Assembly: GCF_000826085.1 (NCBI RefSeq)
Contig: NZ_CCYM01000002.1
Coordinates: 434,001 to 498,000 of the forward strand
DNA length: 64,000 bases
DNA from: Nigerium massiliense
Lineage (GTDB): Bacteria; Actinomycetota; Actinomycetes; Propionibacteriales; Propionibacteriaceae
Reading direction: 5' to 3'
Below the pieces are notes generated by a model. It made no database searches, was not told the origin of the DNA, and saw only the letters and a program-made list of their open reading frames with translations. Numbering within the stretch: the stretch's first letter is position 1; each line of letters opens with the position of its first letter. Of the stretch, positions 12,175-20,506 are shown one piece after another. Position numbers and translations under genes: made by a program.

Positions 12175-12603
12175 TCAGGCGACGGTGTAGTCGCCCGCCT
12201 CGCCGACGGCCTCGACGATGCGGTCGAAGTCGACCGGGGCGTCCGAGGCGACCTTGAGCGAGCCGCTGTCGAGGTCGACCTTCACGTCCGTAACGCCGTC
12301 GATCGCCGAGACCTCCTCGGTGACGGCCCTGACGCAGTGCTCGCAGGTCATGCCGGAGACGGTGTACTGCGCGACGCTCGCGCCGGCGACGTCCGTGGAC
12401 GCCTCGGACTGCTGGCCGCAGGTACAGGGCTTACCGTCCTGGCAGCCACAGGTGCAGTCGGCACCGCACGCGCAGGTGGAAGCGGACTGCTGGACCCTGG
12501 CCTCGCCCTGGTGGCCGCCGCACCCGCAGCCGCCGCCGTTGCCATGGCCACCGCAGCCGCAGCCGCCGCTCGCGTGGGCGTCCTTGATGTTCAGGTCAAC
12601 CAT
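12175..12603 (-). CDS. copZ: CopZ-like copper chaperone with Cys-rich metallothionein-like N-terminus
   Basis: A 142-residue protein. The C-terminal 65 residues form an HMA domain (YTVSGMTCEHCVRAVTEEV) that would carry Cu(I) to CopA. The N-terminal half is very unusual for a chaperone. It has two GGCGCGGH-type clusters (about residues 13-31) and then a dense CACGADCTCGC...CTCG segment (about 43-62), giving 11 cysteines plus His, like small bacterial metallothioneins. This suggests a combined buffer and chaperone. It lies between csoR and copA on the same strand. The HMA call is firm; the metallothionein role is inferred from composition. Confidence 0.85.
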   Translation of the reverse strand: MVDLNIKDAHASGGCGCGGHGNGGGCGCGGHQGEARVQQSASTCACGADCTCGCQDGKPCTCGQQSEASTDVAGASVAQYTVSGMTCEHCVRAVTEEVSAIDGVTDVKVDLDSGSLKVASDAPVDFDRIVEAVGEAGDYTVA

Positions 12604-12638
12604 CGTCGTTCTCCTTCGAATCGTGGAATGTCTGGCGG

Positions 12639-13028
12639 TCAGGAGCGCACGAGGCGCGCGATGGCCTCGGACGCCTCGGCGACCTTCTCCTCGGCCTCGT
12701 CGCCGCCGGCCTGGGCGGCTGCGACGACGCAGTGGTTCATGTGGTCTTCGAGCAGACCCAGCGCCACGGACTGCAGCGCCTTGGTGGTCGCGGAGATCTG
12801 GGTGAGGATGTCGATGCAGTACTGCTCTTCGTCAACCATGCGGGCGATGCCGCGAGCCTGCCCCTCGATGCGGCGCAGCCGACGAAGGTAGCCCTCCTTG
12901 TTGCCGATGTAGGCGTGCCCCACAGCTGGATCGTGCCACTCCGAGCCGTGTTCCCCCTGCGGGTGACCCGCAGCGCCATCCGCGCTCGGGACAGAAGAAT
13001 CTGCAGTTGTCGACTTGTGGTCGGTCAT
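12639..13028 (-). CDS. csoR: Copper-sensing repressor CsoR
   Basis: A 129-residue CsoR/RcnR-family four-helix repressor. The Cu(I) ligand set C-x-H-x3-C style is present as YCIDILTQ in helix 2 and DHMNHC in helix 3, and the DNA-contact helix has YLRRLRRIEGQARGIARMV. About 40 N-terminal residues (His-rich, disordered) precede the core. It heads csoR-copZ-copA, 35 nt before copZ. A perfect TACCCCC-A-GGGGGTA palindrome 31 nt upstream of its start is the expected operator, so it should repress its own operon until copper binds. Confidence 0.93.
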   Translation of the reverse strand: MTDHKSTTADSSVPSADGAAGHPQGEHGSEWHDPAVGHAYIGNKEGYLRRLRRIEGQARGIARMVDEEQYCIDILTQISATTKALQSVALGLLEDHMNHCVVAAAQAGGDEAEEKVAEASEAIARLVRS

Positions 13029-13058
13029 CGGCTATCCGCCTCCTTACCCCAGTCAGTT

Positions 13059-13073
13059 TACCCCCAGGGGGTA
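13059..13073 (-). promoter_or_regulatory. CsoR operator
   Basis: TACCCCCAGGGGGTA is a perfect odd-centred palindrome, G/C-tract flanked by TA, matching the known CsoR operator form (TAnnCCCC...GGGGnnTA). It lies just upstream of csoR on the minus strand. Confidence 0.75.
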
Positions 13074-13104
13074 TTCGATTTCCACCCCGCGCCGGTGGAT
13101 CACC

Positions 13105-13335
13105 TGTGGATGACGAGAAGATTTCCACCCGATAGCACACCCCCCGGGGCCACTGTCAACCGAATGTTTGCCTCCCCATTAAGTGAATGACAGGTCGTCA
13201 TCCACACCCTGGGCGCAGGGTAACTCCTAGCCAGAGGGCTTTTTGTCTTCATATGCCCCACAATGAGGGTGTTACTACACCGCGTCGTTCACAGGCTGGC
13301 CGCGCGTCTCCACAAGGATCCCCAGGTTATCCACA
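13105..13335. promoter_or_regulatory. DnaA-box-like sites in the csoR-dnaB intergenic region
   Basis: The 508-bp gap 13029-13536 holds no gene that I can support. It contains a perfect TTATCCACA (13327-13335), two one-mismatch copies TCATCCACA (13105-13113 on minus, 13198-13206 on plus) and a weaker site at 13341-13349. Regulation of dnaB by DnaA is possible. No dnaA, dnaN or AT-rich unwinding region is near, so this is not an obvious origin. Confidence 0.4.
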
Positions 13336-13536
13336 GGGGGTGTGGGGAACGGGTTTGGAGACACCCCTCGCAAGAGGCTAGCTTGAGCGGACCCGGCAGC
13401 CGGATCGCTGATCCACCGCCGGGGAACCTGCCCCCACAGGACGCGGCTCTCGTGGCTCGCGCCGCGCTCGCACGAAGAAATGTCGGAGCCGCGGGGCAGG
13501 GTGAAGTCGTCCAGGTGTCCAGTGTCGAGGAGTGCG

Positions 13537-14895
13537 ATGTCCGCGGAGAATGTGGTCGCGTTCGGCGAGCAACGAGGCGGCTACGCCGACCGGACGCCGC
13601 CTCAAGACCTGCCTGCTGAACAAAGCGTTCTCGGCGCGATGCTGCTCAGCAAGGACGCCATCGGCGAGGTCACCGAGATCCTCAAGGGCCGTGACTTCTA
13701 TCGGCCCGCGCACGAGTACATCTTCGACGCGGTCATGGATCTGTACGGCCGGGGCGAGCCCGCCGACGCGATCACCGTCGCCGACACCCTCGGCAAGCGC
13801 GGCCAACTGTCCCAGGTCGGTGGCCACATCTACCTGCACGAGCTCGTCTCGAGCGTGTCGGTCACGGCGAACGCGACGTACTACGCCGAGATCGTCCGCG
13901 ACAAGGCGACGCTGCGCCGGCTCGTCGACGCGTCCATGAAGATCTCGCAGATGGGCTACCAGGCCGAGGGCGACGTCAACGGCATCGTCGACCGGGCCCA
14001 GCAGGTCGTCTACGAGGTGGCCGAGGGCAAGACCAGCGACGACTACCAGCCGCTGAGCGAGCTCGTCGAGATCACGCTCGACGAGATGGAGTCGCTGAGC
14101 CAGCACGGCGTCATGTCGGGCGTCCCGACGGGGTTCATCGACCTCGACCACCTGACCAACGGCCTGCACGCCGGCCAGATGATCATCGTCGCCGCCCGGC
14201 CCGGTATGGGTAAGTCGACCCTCGGCCTCGACTTCGCGCGCAGCGCCGCCATCAAGCACGGGCTCTGCAGCGTCTTCTTCAGCCTCGAGATGACGAAGTC
14301 CGAGATCGTGATGCGGCTGATGAGCGCGGAGGCGTCCGTGCCGCTGAACCACATCCGCAAGGGCGAGATGAAGGAGGAGGACTGGGCGCGCATCGCGGCG
14401 AAGACGGCGCAGGTGTCCCAGGCGCCGCTGTTCATCGACGACTCCCCCAACCTGACGATGATGGAGATCCGCGCCAAGGCCCGCCGGCTCAAGCAGCGCT
14501 TCGACCTGCGGCTCGTCGTCATCGACTACATGCAGCTGATGTCGTCGGGCAAGAAGGTCGAGAGCCGCCAGCTCGAGGTCTCGGAGTTCTCCCGCCAGAT
14601 CAAGCTGCTGGCCAAGGAGCTCGAGGTCCCCGTGGTCGCGCTGAGCCAGCTCAACCGCGGCCCCGAGACCCGGCAGGACAAGAAGCCGATGCTGTCCGAC
14701 CTGCGCGAGTCCGGATCGCTGGAGCAGGACGCCGACGTCGTGATCCTGCTGCACCGCGAGGACGCCTACGACAAGAACTCCCCCCGTGTGGGCGAGGCCG
14801 ACTTCATCATCGCCAAGCACCGCAACGGTGCCACCGACACCATCCCCGTCGCGTTTCAGGGTTCGCTCAGCCGCTTCGTCGACATGCAGCGTTGA
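13537..14895 (+). CDS. dnaB: Replicative DNA helicase DnaB
   Basis: A 452-residue hexameric helicase that unwinds DNA at the replication fork. The N-terminal DnaB domain (RTPPQDLPAEQSVLGAML) is followed by the RecA-like motor with Walker A AARPGMGKSTL (about residue 218 on), Walker B LRLVVIDYMQLM, and the GSLEQDADVVILLHRED region. No intein is present. ATG 13537 is chosen because GAGGAG precedes it by 4-5 nt and the sequence upstream does not look like the family N-terminus. It is not next to ssb or rplI here. Confidence 0.97.
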   Translation: MSAENVVAFGEQRGGYADRTPPQDLPAEQSVLGAMLLSKDAIGEVTEILKGRDFYRPAHEYIFDAVMDLYGRGEPADAITVADTLGKRGQLSQVGGHIYLHELVSSVSVTANATYYAEIVRDKATLRRLVDASMKISQMGYQAEGDVNGIVDRAQQVVYEVAEGKTSDDYQPLSELVEITLDEMESLSQHGVMSGVPTGFIDLDHLTNGLHAGQMIIVAARPGMGKSTLGLDFARSAAIKHGLCSVFFSLEMTKSEIVMRLMSAEASVPLNHIRKGEMKEEDWARIAAKTAQVSQAPLFIDDSPNLTMMEIRAKARRLKQRFDLRLVVIDYMQLMSSGKKVESRQLEVSEFSRQIKLLAKELEVPVVALSQLNRGPETRQDKKPMLSDLRESGSLEQDADVVILLHREDAYDKNSPRVGEADFIIAKHRNGATDTIPVAFQGSLSRFVDMQR

Positions 14896-14921
14896 GTGGC
14901 GGGGTGCGGCACCGTGGAAGC

Positions 14922-15623
14922 TCAGGCGTCACTTCGCATGAAGCGCGTGGCCGCACCGATTGAGGTCGCGATGACCCAGATCGCGAGGGTGAGGGCTGCC
15001 GGCTGCTGCGCTGCCGAGGGGACGACGGAGTCGAGCAGCCGTTGTCCGGCGATCGTCGGGAGCCACGGCCCGTAGGTGGTGAGGGCGTCCACGAGGGGCG
15101 GCGCGACAACGAGCAGCAGGAGCGCTGTCGTGAGGCTCACGATCATTCCGCGCAGCACGACGCTCAAGGCCGCCGCGATCAGACCCATGAGAGCCAGATA
15201 GACGCCGCCCAGCAGAATCGCCGGTGGTACGTCCGCGCCGCGCGACGCATTCGAGGCCGCCCACGCCAGTCCGAGCGCGATCCAGCCGGTTCCGACCGCC
15301 CATCCCGTGACGACCACCGCCTTTGCGGCGAGGAGTCGCGCGCGAGAAGGCACGCTGATGAGCGAACGGCTGACCTGCCGTGTCGTGTACTCGCTCACGA
15401 CCAGCCAGACCGCCCCAACGATGGTGACGACCATCACGTAGGCCGGAACCTGCGTCAGTACACCGGGAGAGCCGGCGGCGATCGGGCTGGAGGCGAGGGC
15501 GCGGGCTACGAGCGTCGCGACGACGACTTCGGTGAGCGTCCATCCCCACATCAGGGGAAGGGAGGCTGCCTTCCTGGCTTCCACGGCGATGGCGGATGCC
15601 AGGGTGACATCGTGGTCGCCCAT
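14922..15623 (-). CDS. ABC-2 type transporter permease (second)
   Basis: A 233-residue integral membrane protein with about six hydrophobic segments (for example YVMVVTIVGAVWLVV, AILLGGVYLALMGLIAAALSVVL, SLTTALLLLVVAPPLV). The pattern SEYTTRQVSRSLISVPSRARLLAAK is typical of ABC-2 permeases of the bacitracin/lantibiotic-immunity type. Its ATG at 15623 overlaps the TGA of the upstream permease, so they are translated together. It is probably the partner half-channel of the neighbouring permease with the ATPase at 16393-17094. The substrate is not readable. Confidence 0.8.
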   Translation of the reverse strand: MGDHDVTLASAIAVEARKAASLPLMWGWTLTEVVVATLVARALASSPIAAGSPGVLTQVPAYVMVVTIVGAVWLVVSEYTTRQVSRSLISVPSRARLLAAKAVVVTGWAVGTGWIALGLAWAASNASRGADVPPAILLGGVYLALMGLIAAALSVVLRGMIVSLTTALLLLVVAPPLVDALTTYGPWLPTIAGQRLLDSVVPSAAQQPAALTLAIWVIATSIGAATRFMRSDA

Positions 15624-16396
15624 CACGCGTCCCGTCGCTGGAAGACCGCGGCGGCGGCGAGGACGAAGCCGACCGCCCACACGACGAGGACGGCCTGTCC
15701 GACGCTGGCCGGAAGCGGATGCTCCATCGGATGGCTGGCGAGGAACGACGGGTAGGCGGCCAGGTCAGGAAGGTATTTCGCCCACTCGGTCGCCCGCGCC
15801 GCCAGCATGCTGAACGACACCAGGGACGCGTTGGTGATGAAGAGCGCCAGCGGGATCACGCCGTTGCGCACGAGGGCGGTCATCCCGAAGGCGACCCATG
15901 CCATGGCCAGCAGATAGAACGCGGCATTCACGGCCCGCGACCAGTCGGTGCCGGTCCAGGGTTGAGCCCAGGGGCCAAGCGCCCACCGGGAGGCAACAAG
16001 CGTGAGCGTCACCGACAGGCTTGCCAGCCCGGCGGCCCAGCACGTGAGGGCGGCCAGCTTGGCCGTGAACAGCGTCCATCGGTGGGGACAGGCTGACACG
16101 GTGGTGAGGATCTGGCGTCCCGAACCGACCGTGCGGGAGTTGCGGGCGTACTCGCTGGAGATGGCCGTCACCCCGAGGACGGCGATCCCGACCAGCCCGA
16201 AGGTCACCTGGCCGAAGCCTTCGTCCACCGGGTCTGTCGTCACCATGCCGCCCGCGTCGCCGGTCGTCAACGCTTGATTGAGCATGCGGCCGTTGAGCAG
16301 GGCCAGGAGCGGGGGGATCCCGAGGGTCAGCGCGGTGGCGATCCACGTCGCGGGCAGCGTCGCGAGCTTCAGCAGCTCGGCGTGAAGCACCCTCAT
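15623..16396 (-). CDS. ABC-2 type transporter permease (first)
   Basis: A 257-residue membrane protein of the ABC-2 family, with MRVLHAELLKLATLPATWIATALTL at the N-terminus and SSEYARNSRTVGSGRQILTTVS as the conserved loop after the second membrane pair. ATG 16396 overlaps the ATPase stop (ATGA), and its own stop overlaps the next permease. The operon is ATPase-permease-permease, divergent from a two-component system, the usual layout for peptide-antibiotic detoxification exporters. That role is inference. Confidence 0.8.
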   Translation of the reverse strand: MRVLHAELLKLATLPATWIATALTLGIPPLLALLNGRMLNQALTTGDAGGMVTTDPVDEGFGQVTFGLVGIAVLGVTAISSEYARNSRTVGSGRQILTTVSACPHRWTLFTAKLAALTCWAAGLASLSVTLTLVASRWALGPWAQPWTGTDWSRAVNAAFYLLAMAWVAFGMTALVRNGVIPLALFITNASLVSFSMLAARATEWAKYLPDLAAYPSFLASHPMEHPLPASVGQAVLVVWAVGFVLAAAAVFQRRDA

Positions 16397-17094
16397 CGAA
16401 GGGCCTCGGTCAGGCTGAAGAAGGCATCCTCGAGCGTGGCGTGGCCCGCGACGATCTCGTTCAGAGTCCCGGTGGCGCGGATCCGTCCGTCGGCGATGAC
16501 GACGATGTCGTCGGCGATTTCGGCCAGTACGGACATGAGGTGGCTGGACAGCAGGATCGTTCCGCCGTCGTCGGCCCGTCGTCGCAGCAGGTCTCGGATC
16601 CAGCGGACGCCTTGGGGATCGAGTCCATTGACAGGTTCGTCCAGGATCAACGCAGGGGGGTCGCCCAAGAGCGCGGTCGCCAGTCCCAGTCGCTGCCCCA
16701 TGCCGAGGGAAAAGGTGCCGACGCGGCGGCGCGCAGCGTCGGCCAGTCCGACCTCCTCCAGGCATTCGTCCACCCGGGTGCGCGGGATTCCGTTGGACGC
16801 GGCCACCCAGGCGAGGTACGCCCGCGCGGTCCGCGAAGGGTGCGCCCCTGCCCCGTCCAGCATCGCGCCCACGGTTCGTAACGGCCGCCGCAGCCGCGAA
16901 TACGGGACACCGTCGACGGTGGCCCGGCCCGCGCCGGCCCGGTGGAGCCCCAGCAGGATGCGCAGCGTCGACGACTTTCCTGCGCCGTTGGGGCCGACGA
17001 AACCTGTGACGGCCCCGGGTGCCGCCCGAAAGCTCACGTCGTGGAGGATCTCTCGGGAGCCATGGTGCTTTGTGATGCCTTGGATGTCGATCAT
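16393..17094 (-). CDS. ABC transporter ATP-binding protein
   Basis: A 233-residue ATPase with Walker A GPNGAGKSS, Q-loop region, signature FSLGMGQRLGLA (a variant of LSGGQ), Walker B ALILDEPVNGLD and the H-loop SSHLMS. It powers the two ABC-2 permeases that follow with ATGA overlaps. ATG 17094 (MIDIQGITKHHGS) is chosen; AGAGGG lies about 7 nt upstream, and a longer frame to 17202 adds only low-complexity sequence. The domain subtype is that of lantibiotic/bacitracin exporters. Confidence 0.9.
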   Translation of the reverse strand: MIDIQGITKHHGSREILHDVSFRAAPGAVTGFVGPNGAGKSSTLRILLGLHRAGAGRATVDGVPYSRLRRPLRTVGAMLDGAGAHPSRTARAYLAWVAASNGIPRTRVDECLEEVGLADAARRRVGTFSLGMGQRLGLATALLGDPPALILDEPVNGLDPQGVRWIRDLLRRRADDGGTILLSSHLMSVLAEIADDIVVIADGRIRATGTLNEIVAGHATLEDAFFSLTEALR

Positions 17095-17224
17095 GCGTCG
17101 ACCCTCTTCGGAACGCGGCGGGAAATCTTCAGCCCGCGGGCCGCATTCCCCCATCGGTGTGGCCCCCAGGGCCGATGTCCTCGGGGCCGATGCCCTCGCC
17201 ATCGGCGCCGACTAGCCTGACCGC

Positions 17225-18135
17225 ATGCTCTCTCGCCAGCTGGTTCCCAGCACGGTCGCGACGGGGCTGGCCGCGCTCCTCGTCCTCGGGCTGCTGGTGA
17301 GCGGGCTCTCCGCGTCCAGCTCGTCCATCGCGCCCTGGCTCACGGTCACGATCCTCCTCACGACCCTGGCGGCACTCCTGCTGAGCCACCGCGAACGCCT
17401 CAAGTACCGACGGCTGTTGCGAGCCCAAGCGGTCGAGAACGCACTGATCCGCGAGCGACTGGCCATTGCCCGCGACCTGCACGACATCGTCTCCCACGGG
17501 CTCGCCCTCATCACGATGCGCGCCAGCGTTGCCCGCTACGCCACCCCCCCACGAGCCGGCCGCGCTTCTGGCGGCCCTTCACGTCGTCGAGGACGCCAGC
17601 CGTGCCACCACCCGTGACCTCAGAAGCATGGTGGCGGCACTCCGCTCGGACGCGTCCGGACCATCAGTCGCCCCCGTGGCAACCGATCTTGGCGACCTGG
17701 TTGCGCAGGCCCGCCGCGCCGGCCTTGAGGTCAGCGTCGTCGCCACCGACACCGTCATCCACGACCCGAGCGTCTCGATCGCCACCTACCGGATCGTCCA
17801 GGAGGCCCTCGCCAACGTCGCCCGCTATGCGGGCCCCGCCCCCCTGCACTGTGGAACTGGCCCGGGACGACGACGTGCTGGAGATCACCGTGACCGATGA
17901 CGGCCCACGCCAAGGATGGCGCAGCCACCCCGGCACCGGAACCGGGCTCCTGGGCCTTCACGAACGTGCGAGATCGGTGGGAGGCACCCTGGACGCGGGT
18001 CCGAGCGGACGCGGCTTCGTTCTCCACGCCTCCCTGCCCGATCCGCAGCGGTGCCCTCGTGACCCGCATCACCGTGGCCCTGGCAGAGGACCAGCCCCTC
18101 CTGCGGGCCACCCTGCTCACGGTGCTCCGCCTTGA
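17225..18135 (+). pseudogene. Sensor histidine kinase (NarL-type partner), two frameshifts
   Basis: The coding signal starts with two membrane segments and LAIARDLHDIVSHGLALI, the HisKA_3 phosphoacceptor His box. It shifts frame at the C7 run 17544-17550 (continuing HEPAALLAALHVVEDASRAT) and again at the C6 run 17839-17844 (continuing VELARDDDVLEITVTDDGP, then the ATP-lid GTGTGLLGLHERA). Removing one C from each run restores one kinase frame. It is either a decayed gene, a phase-variable gene or two homopolymer sequencing errors. The frame ends at 18135, overlapping the response regulator. A TAGCCT -10 box 6 nt before ATG 17225 suggests a leaderless transcript divergent from the ABC operon. 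Confidence 0.82.
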
Positions 18136-18703
18136 CCCGTCGCTGGACGTCGTCGGCGAGGCCGGCGACGGAGAAGAGGCCACCCGCCTGTGTGAGTCTC
18201 GAAGCCCCGACGTCATCCTGATGGACATTCAGATGCCTGTCCTGGACGGCATCAGTGCCACCGCACGGATCTCGCGGGTCGCGCCGTCCACCAAGGTGAT
18301 CATCCTCACCATGTACGACCTGGACGAATACGTCTACCGCGCGCTGAAGGCAGGGGCGTCCGGGTTCCTGCTCAAGGACACGAGCCCTCCGGGCATCATC
18401 GATGCCATCAAAGCCGTCCATTCGGGCCAAGCGCTGCTGGCGCCCACCGCGCTCCGGCGGCTCGTCGACCGCCACAGCCCCCGACGCGTCCTCGCCGAGG
18501 ACCCTCACCTCACCTCCCGGCAGAACGAGATCCTGCGTCTCGTCGGGCTCGGTCTTTCGAACGACGAGATCGAGAGGGCGCTGGTCATCAGCCGCTCGAC
18601 CTTGAAGAGTCACCTCTCAGCCCTGCTCCAACGGCTGGGAGCGCGCGACCGAGCCCAGCTCGTCATCGAGGCCTACGAGCGTGGTCTCGTGGGGCACCCA
18701 TGA
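18059..18703 (+). CDS. LuxR/NarL-family response regulator
   Basis: A 214-residue regulator. The receiver domain has ALAEDQPLLR, the phospho-acceptor region VILMDIQMPVLDG, and KAGASGFLLKDTS. The C-terminal LuxR helix-turn-helix has LTSRQNEILRLVGLGLSNDEIERALVISRSTLKSHLSALLQRLGARDRAQLV (residues about 150-200). GTG 18059 is chosen because the receiver fold begins at VTRITVALAEDQ; there is no ATG alternative. Its partner kinase directly upstream is frameshifted. It probably controls the divergent ABC-2 exporter. The last codons overlap the next start (ATGA). Confidence 0.9.
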   Translation: MTRITVALAEDQPLLRATLLTVLRLDPSLDVVGEAGDGEEATRLCESRSPDVILMDIQMPVLDGISATARISRVAPSTKVIILTMYDLDEYVYRALKAGASGFLLKDTSPPGIIDAIKAVHSGQALLAPTALRRLVDRHSPRRVLAEDPHLTSRQNEILRLVGLGLSNDEIERALVISRSTLKSHLSALLQRLGARDRAQLVIEAYERGLVGHP

Positions 18704-19563
18704 CAGCACCAGCATCTGGGTCAGGCTCGCCGATCGCCGCGGGACGCCGCCACACGGTGGGCGTCCGGCGCGATGGGACGGTGGTCGTCGCCGGCAACGG
18801 CTCGGCCGGTGAGGGCGACGTCGGCGGTTGGACGGACGTCGTGGCCGTCGCCGCCGGCAACGTGCACGCGTTCGGCAACACCGGACGCTCGCACACTGCG
18901 GCCCTGCGCGCGGACGGCACCGCCGTCGCAGCCGGCTGGAACGGCGACGGCCAGTGCGCGGTAAGCGGCTGGGGCTGCCTCGTCGGCATCGCCGCAGGCT
19001 GGCGACGAACGCTCGGGGTTCGCCGGGACGGGACCGTGGTCGCGGTCGGCCGCCGCGCCGAGGGCGCGTGCGACGTCGACAGTTGGCGCGAGGTCGTCGC
19101 CGTCTCGTGCGGGGACTGGCACTCCGTGGGCCTTCGGGCGGACGGCACCGCCGTCGCCGCCGGCACGAACCGGCGGGGGCAGGGCGAGGTGGGCGACTGG
19201 ACGGGCCTCGCCGCCGTCGCGGCGGGCTACCTGCACACCGTGGGCCTCACGAAGGACGGCCGGGTCGTCGCCGCCGGGGATCGGACGTCCGGCGCGTGCG
19301 ATGTCGAAGGCTGGCGCGACGTCGTCGCGGTCGCCGCGGGCAGCCGGCACACCGTCGGGCTGACGGCCGCCGGGCGCGCGCTGGCGGCCGGCGGCGACGA
19401 GTGCGGACAGTGCGACGTGGCCGCCTGGTCGGGCGTCGTCGCGGTGGCGGCCGGGGCGGAACACACCGTCGGGCTGCTGGCCGACGGGACGGCCGTCGCC
19501 GCCGGGACCAACCGCCACGGCCAGTGCGACGTCGCCGGGTGGGCGGGCCTCCGCGCCGGCTGA
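18700..19563 (+). CDS. Seven-repeat RCC1-like beta-propeller protein
   Basis: A 287-residue protein made almost wholly of seven tandem repeats of about 38 residues. The pattern is DGTxVAAG-x(4,6)-GQCDV-xxW-xxVVAVAAGxxHTVGL, from about residue 23 to the end. RCC1-type repeats form seven-bladed propellers used for protein binding; these blades are shorter than the 50-70 residues of eukaryotic RCC1. There is no signal peptide, so it is probably cytoplasmic. The ATG overlaps the response regulator stop, suggesting co-translation with the two-component system. No enzyme motif is seen and the partner is unknown. Confidence 0.82.
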   Translation: MTAPASGSGSPIAAGRRHTVGVRRDGTVVVAGNGSAGEGDVGGWTDVVAVAAGNVHAFGNTGRSHTAALRADGTAVAAGWNGDGQCAVSGWGCLVGIAAGWRRTLGVRRDGTVVAVGRRAEGACDVDSWREVVAVSCGDWHSVGLRADGTAVAAGTNRRGQGEVGDWTGLAAVAAGYLHTVGLTKDGRVVAAGDRTSGACDVEGWRDVVAVAAGSRHTVGLTAAGRALAAGGDECGQCDVAAWSGVVAVAAGAEHTVGLLADGTAVAAGTNRHGQCDVAGWAGLRAG

Positions 19564-19594
19564 GCACGAGGCTGCCCCGGAGCGGCGTCCAACC

Positions 19595-20506
19595 TCACCA
19601 GTTGGTTCCGTGACAGGCTCCGCCGTCGGCCGGCTCGACCTGCAGGGTCGCGTGCTCGATGTTGAACCGCTCACGCAGCACGGCGCCGGCCGAGGTCAGG
19701 ACGGCCGCGTTGGCGGTGTCGTGCGCGGTCACGAGGTGCGCGGTGGCGACGTCCATGCCGGAGGTGAGCTGCCACACGTGCAGGTCGTGGACGTCCACGA
19801 CATCCTCCACCTCGCCGAGCGCGCACAGGATCTCTTCCGGCTCGACGCCCGCGGGGGCGTCCTGGGCGAGCACCGAGAGCACCTCGCGGCCCAGCAGCAG
19901 CGCGCGCACCGCGACGAACAGGGCGATGGCGAGGGCGATCACCGTGTCCCAGAGCGGCTGCCCGGTGGCGAGCACGAGAAACCCGGCGACGATGACGCCG
20001 ATCGAGCCGACGGCGTCCGCCAAGACCTCGAGGTAGGCGCCCTTGACGTTGAGGGACTCCGTTGCGCCGCCGCGCAGCAGCAGGATGCCGACGGCGTTGA
20101 TGGCCAGCCCGACGAGGCCGACCAGCAGCATCACCCCGGACGCCGGCTCGACGCCTTCCCCGAAGCGGTGGACCGCCTCGATGCCGACGAAGAGCGCGAC
20201 GCCGAGCATCAGCAACACCGCGAGCCCGGACGCGAACACCTCCGCCCGGTAGCGGCCGTAGGTGCGGCGGCCGGTGGCGTCGGGCATCGTCGCCAACCGC
20301 GTCGCGACCAGAGCCGCGCCCAGGGTGACCACGTCAGCGGCCATGTGGCCGGCGTCCGAGATCAGGGCGAGCGATCGGCTGAGCAGGCCGGCGACGAGCT
20401 CGACGACGAAGAACGTGCCGGTGAGGCCGAACGTGACCGCGAGGCGCCAGCGGTGACGGCCGGCAGCGGAGACGCCGTGCGAGGGGGAGTGGGAGTGCCC
20501 GCTCAT
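19595..20506 (-). CDS. Cation diffusion facilitator (Zn/Co/Cd exporter)
   Basis: A 303-residue CDF protein of the CzcD type that exports divalent metal ions in exchange for protons. It starts with a His-rich tail (MSGHSHSPSHG). Six membrane segments follow, with the HxxxD metal site LISDAGHMAADVV in TM2 and a paired site in TM5 (LADAVGSIGV). The C-terminal cytoplasmic domain carries DVVDVHDLHVWQLTSG. ATG 20506 is used; an in-frame ATG at 20578 would add 24 residues that do not look like the family. It is convergent with the RCC1 gene. Confidence 0.9.
   Translation of the reverse strand: MSGHSHSPSHGVSAAGRHRWRLAVTFGLTGTFFVVELVAGLLSRSLALISDAGHMAADVVTLGAALVATRLATMPDATGRRTYGRYRAEVFASGLAVLLMLGVALFVGIEAVHRFGEGVEPASGVMLLVGLVGLAINAVGILLLRGGATESLNVKGAYLEVLADAVGSIGVIVAGFLVLATGQPLWDTVIALAIALFVAVRALLLGREVLSVLAQDAPAGVEPEEILCALGEVEDVVDVHDLHVWQLTSGMDVATAHLVTAHDTANAAVLTSAGAVLRERFNIEHATLQVEPADGGACHGTNW

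Noticed and set aside
8740..12891. A 1383-codon open frame on the plus strand
   Set aside because: It lies opposite the Gfo/Idh, copA and copZ genes; its residues are the Arg/Gly/Asp/His-rich kind produced by the antisense of high-G+C genes.
13105..13349. Chromosomal replication origin
   Set aside because: Only a few DnaA-like sites, no dnaA, dnaN, rpmH or recF nearby and no clear AT-rich unwinding region.
17225..18135. Programmed ribosomal frameshifting in the histidine kinase
   Set aside because: Two separate +1 shifts at plain C runs without a recognisable slippery site and stimulator; indel or sequencing error is simpler.
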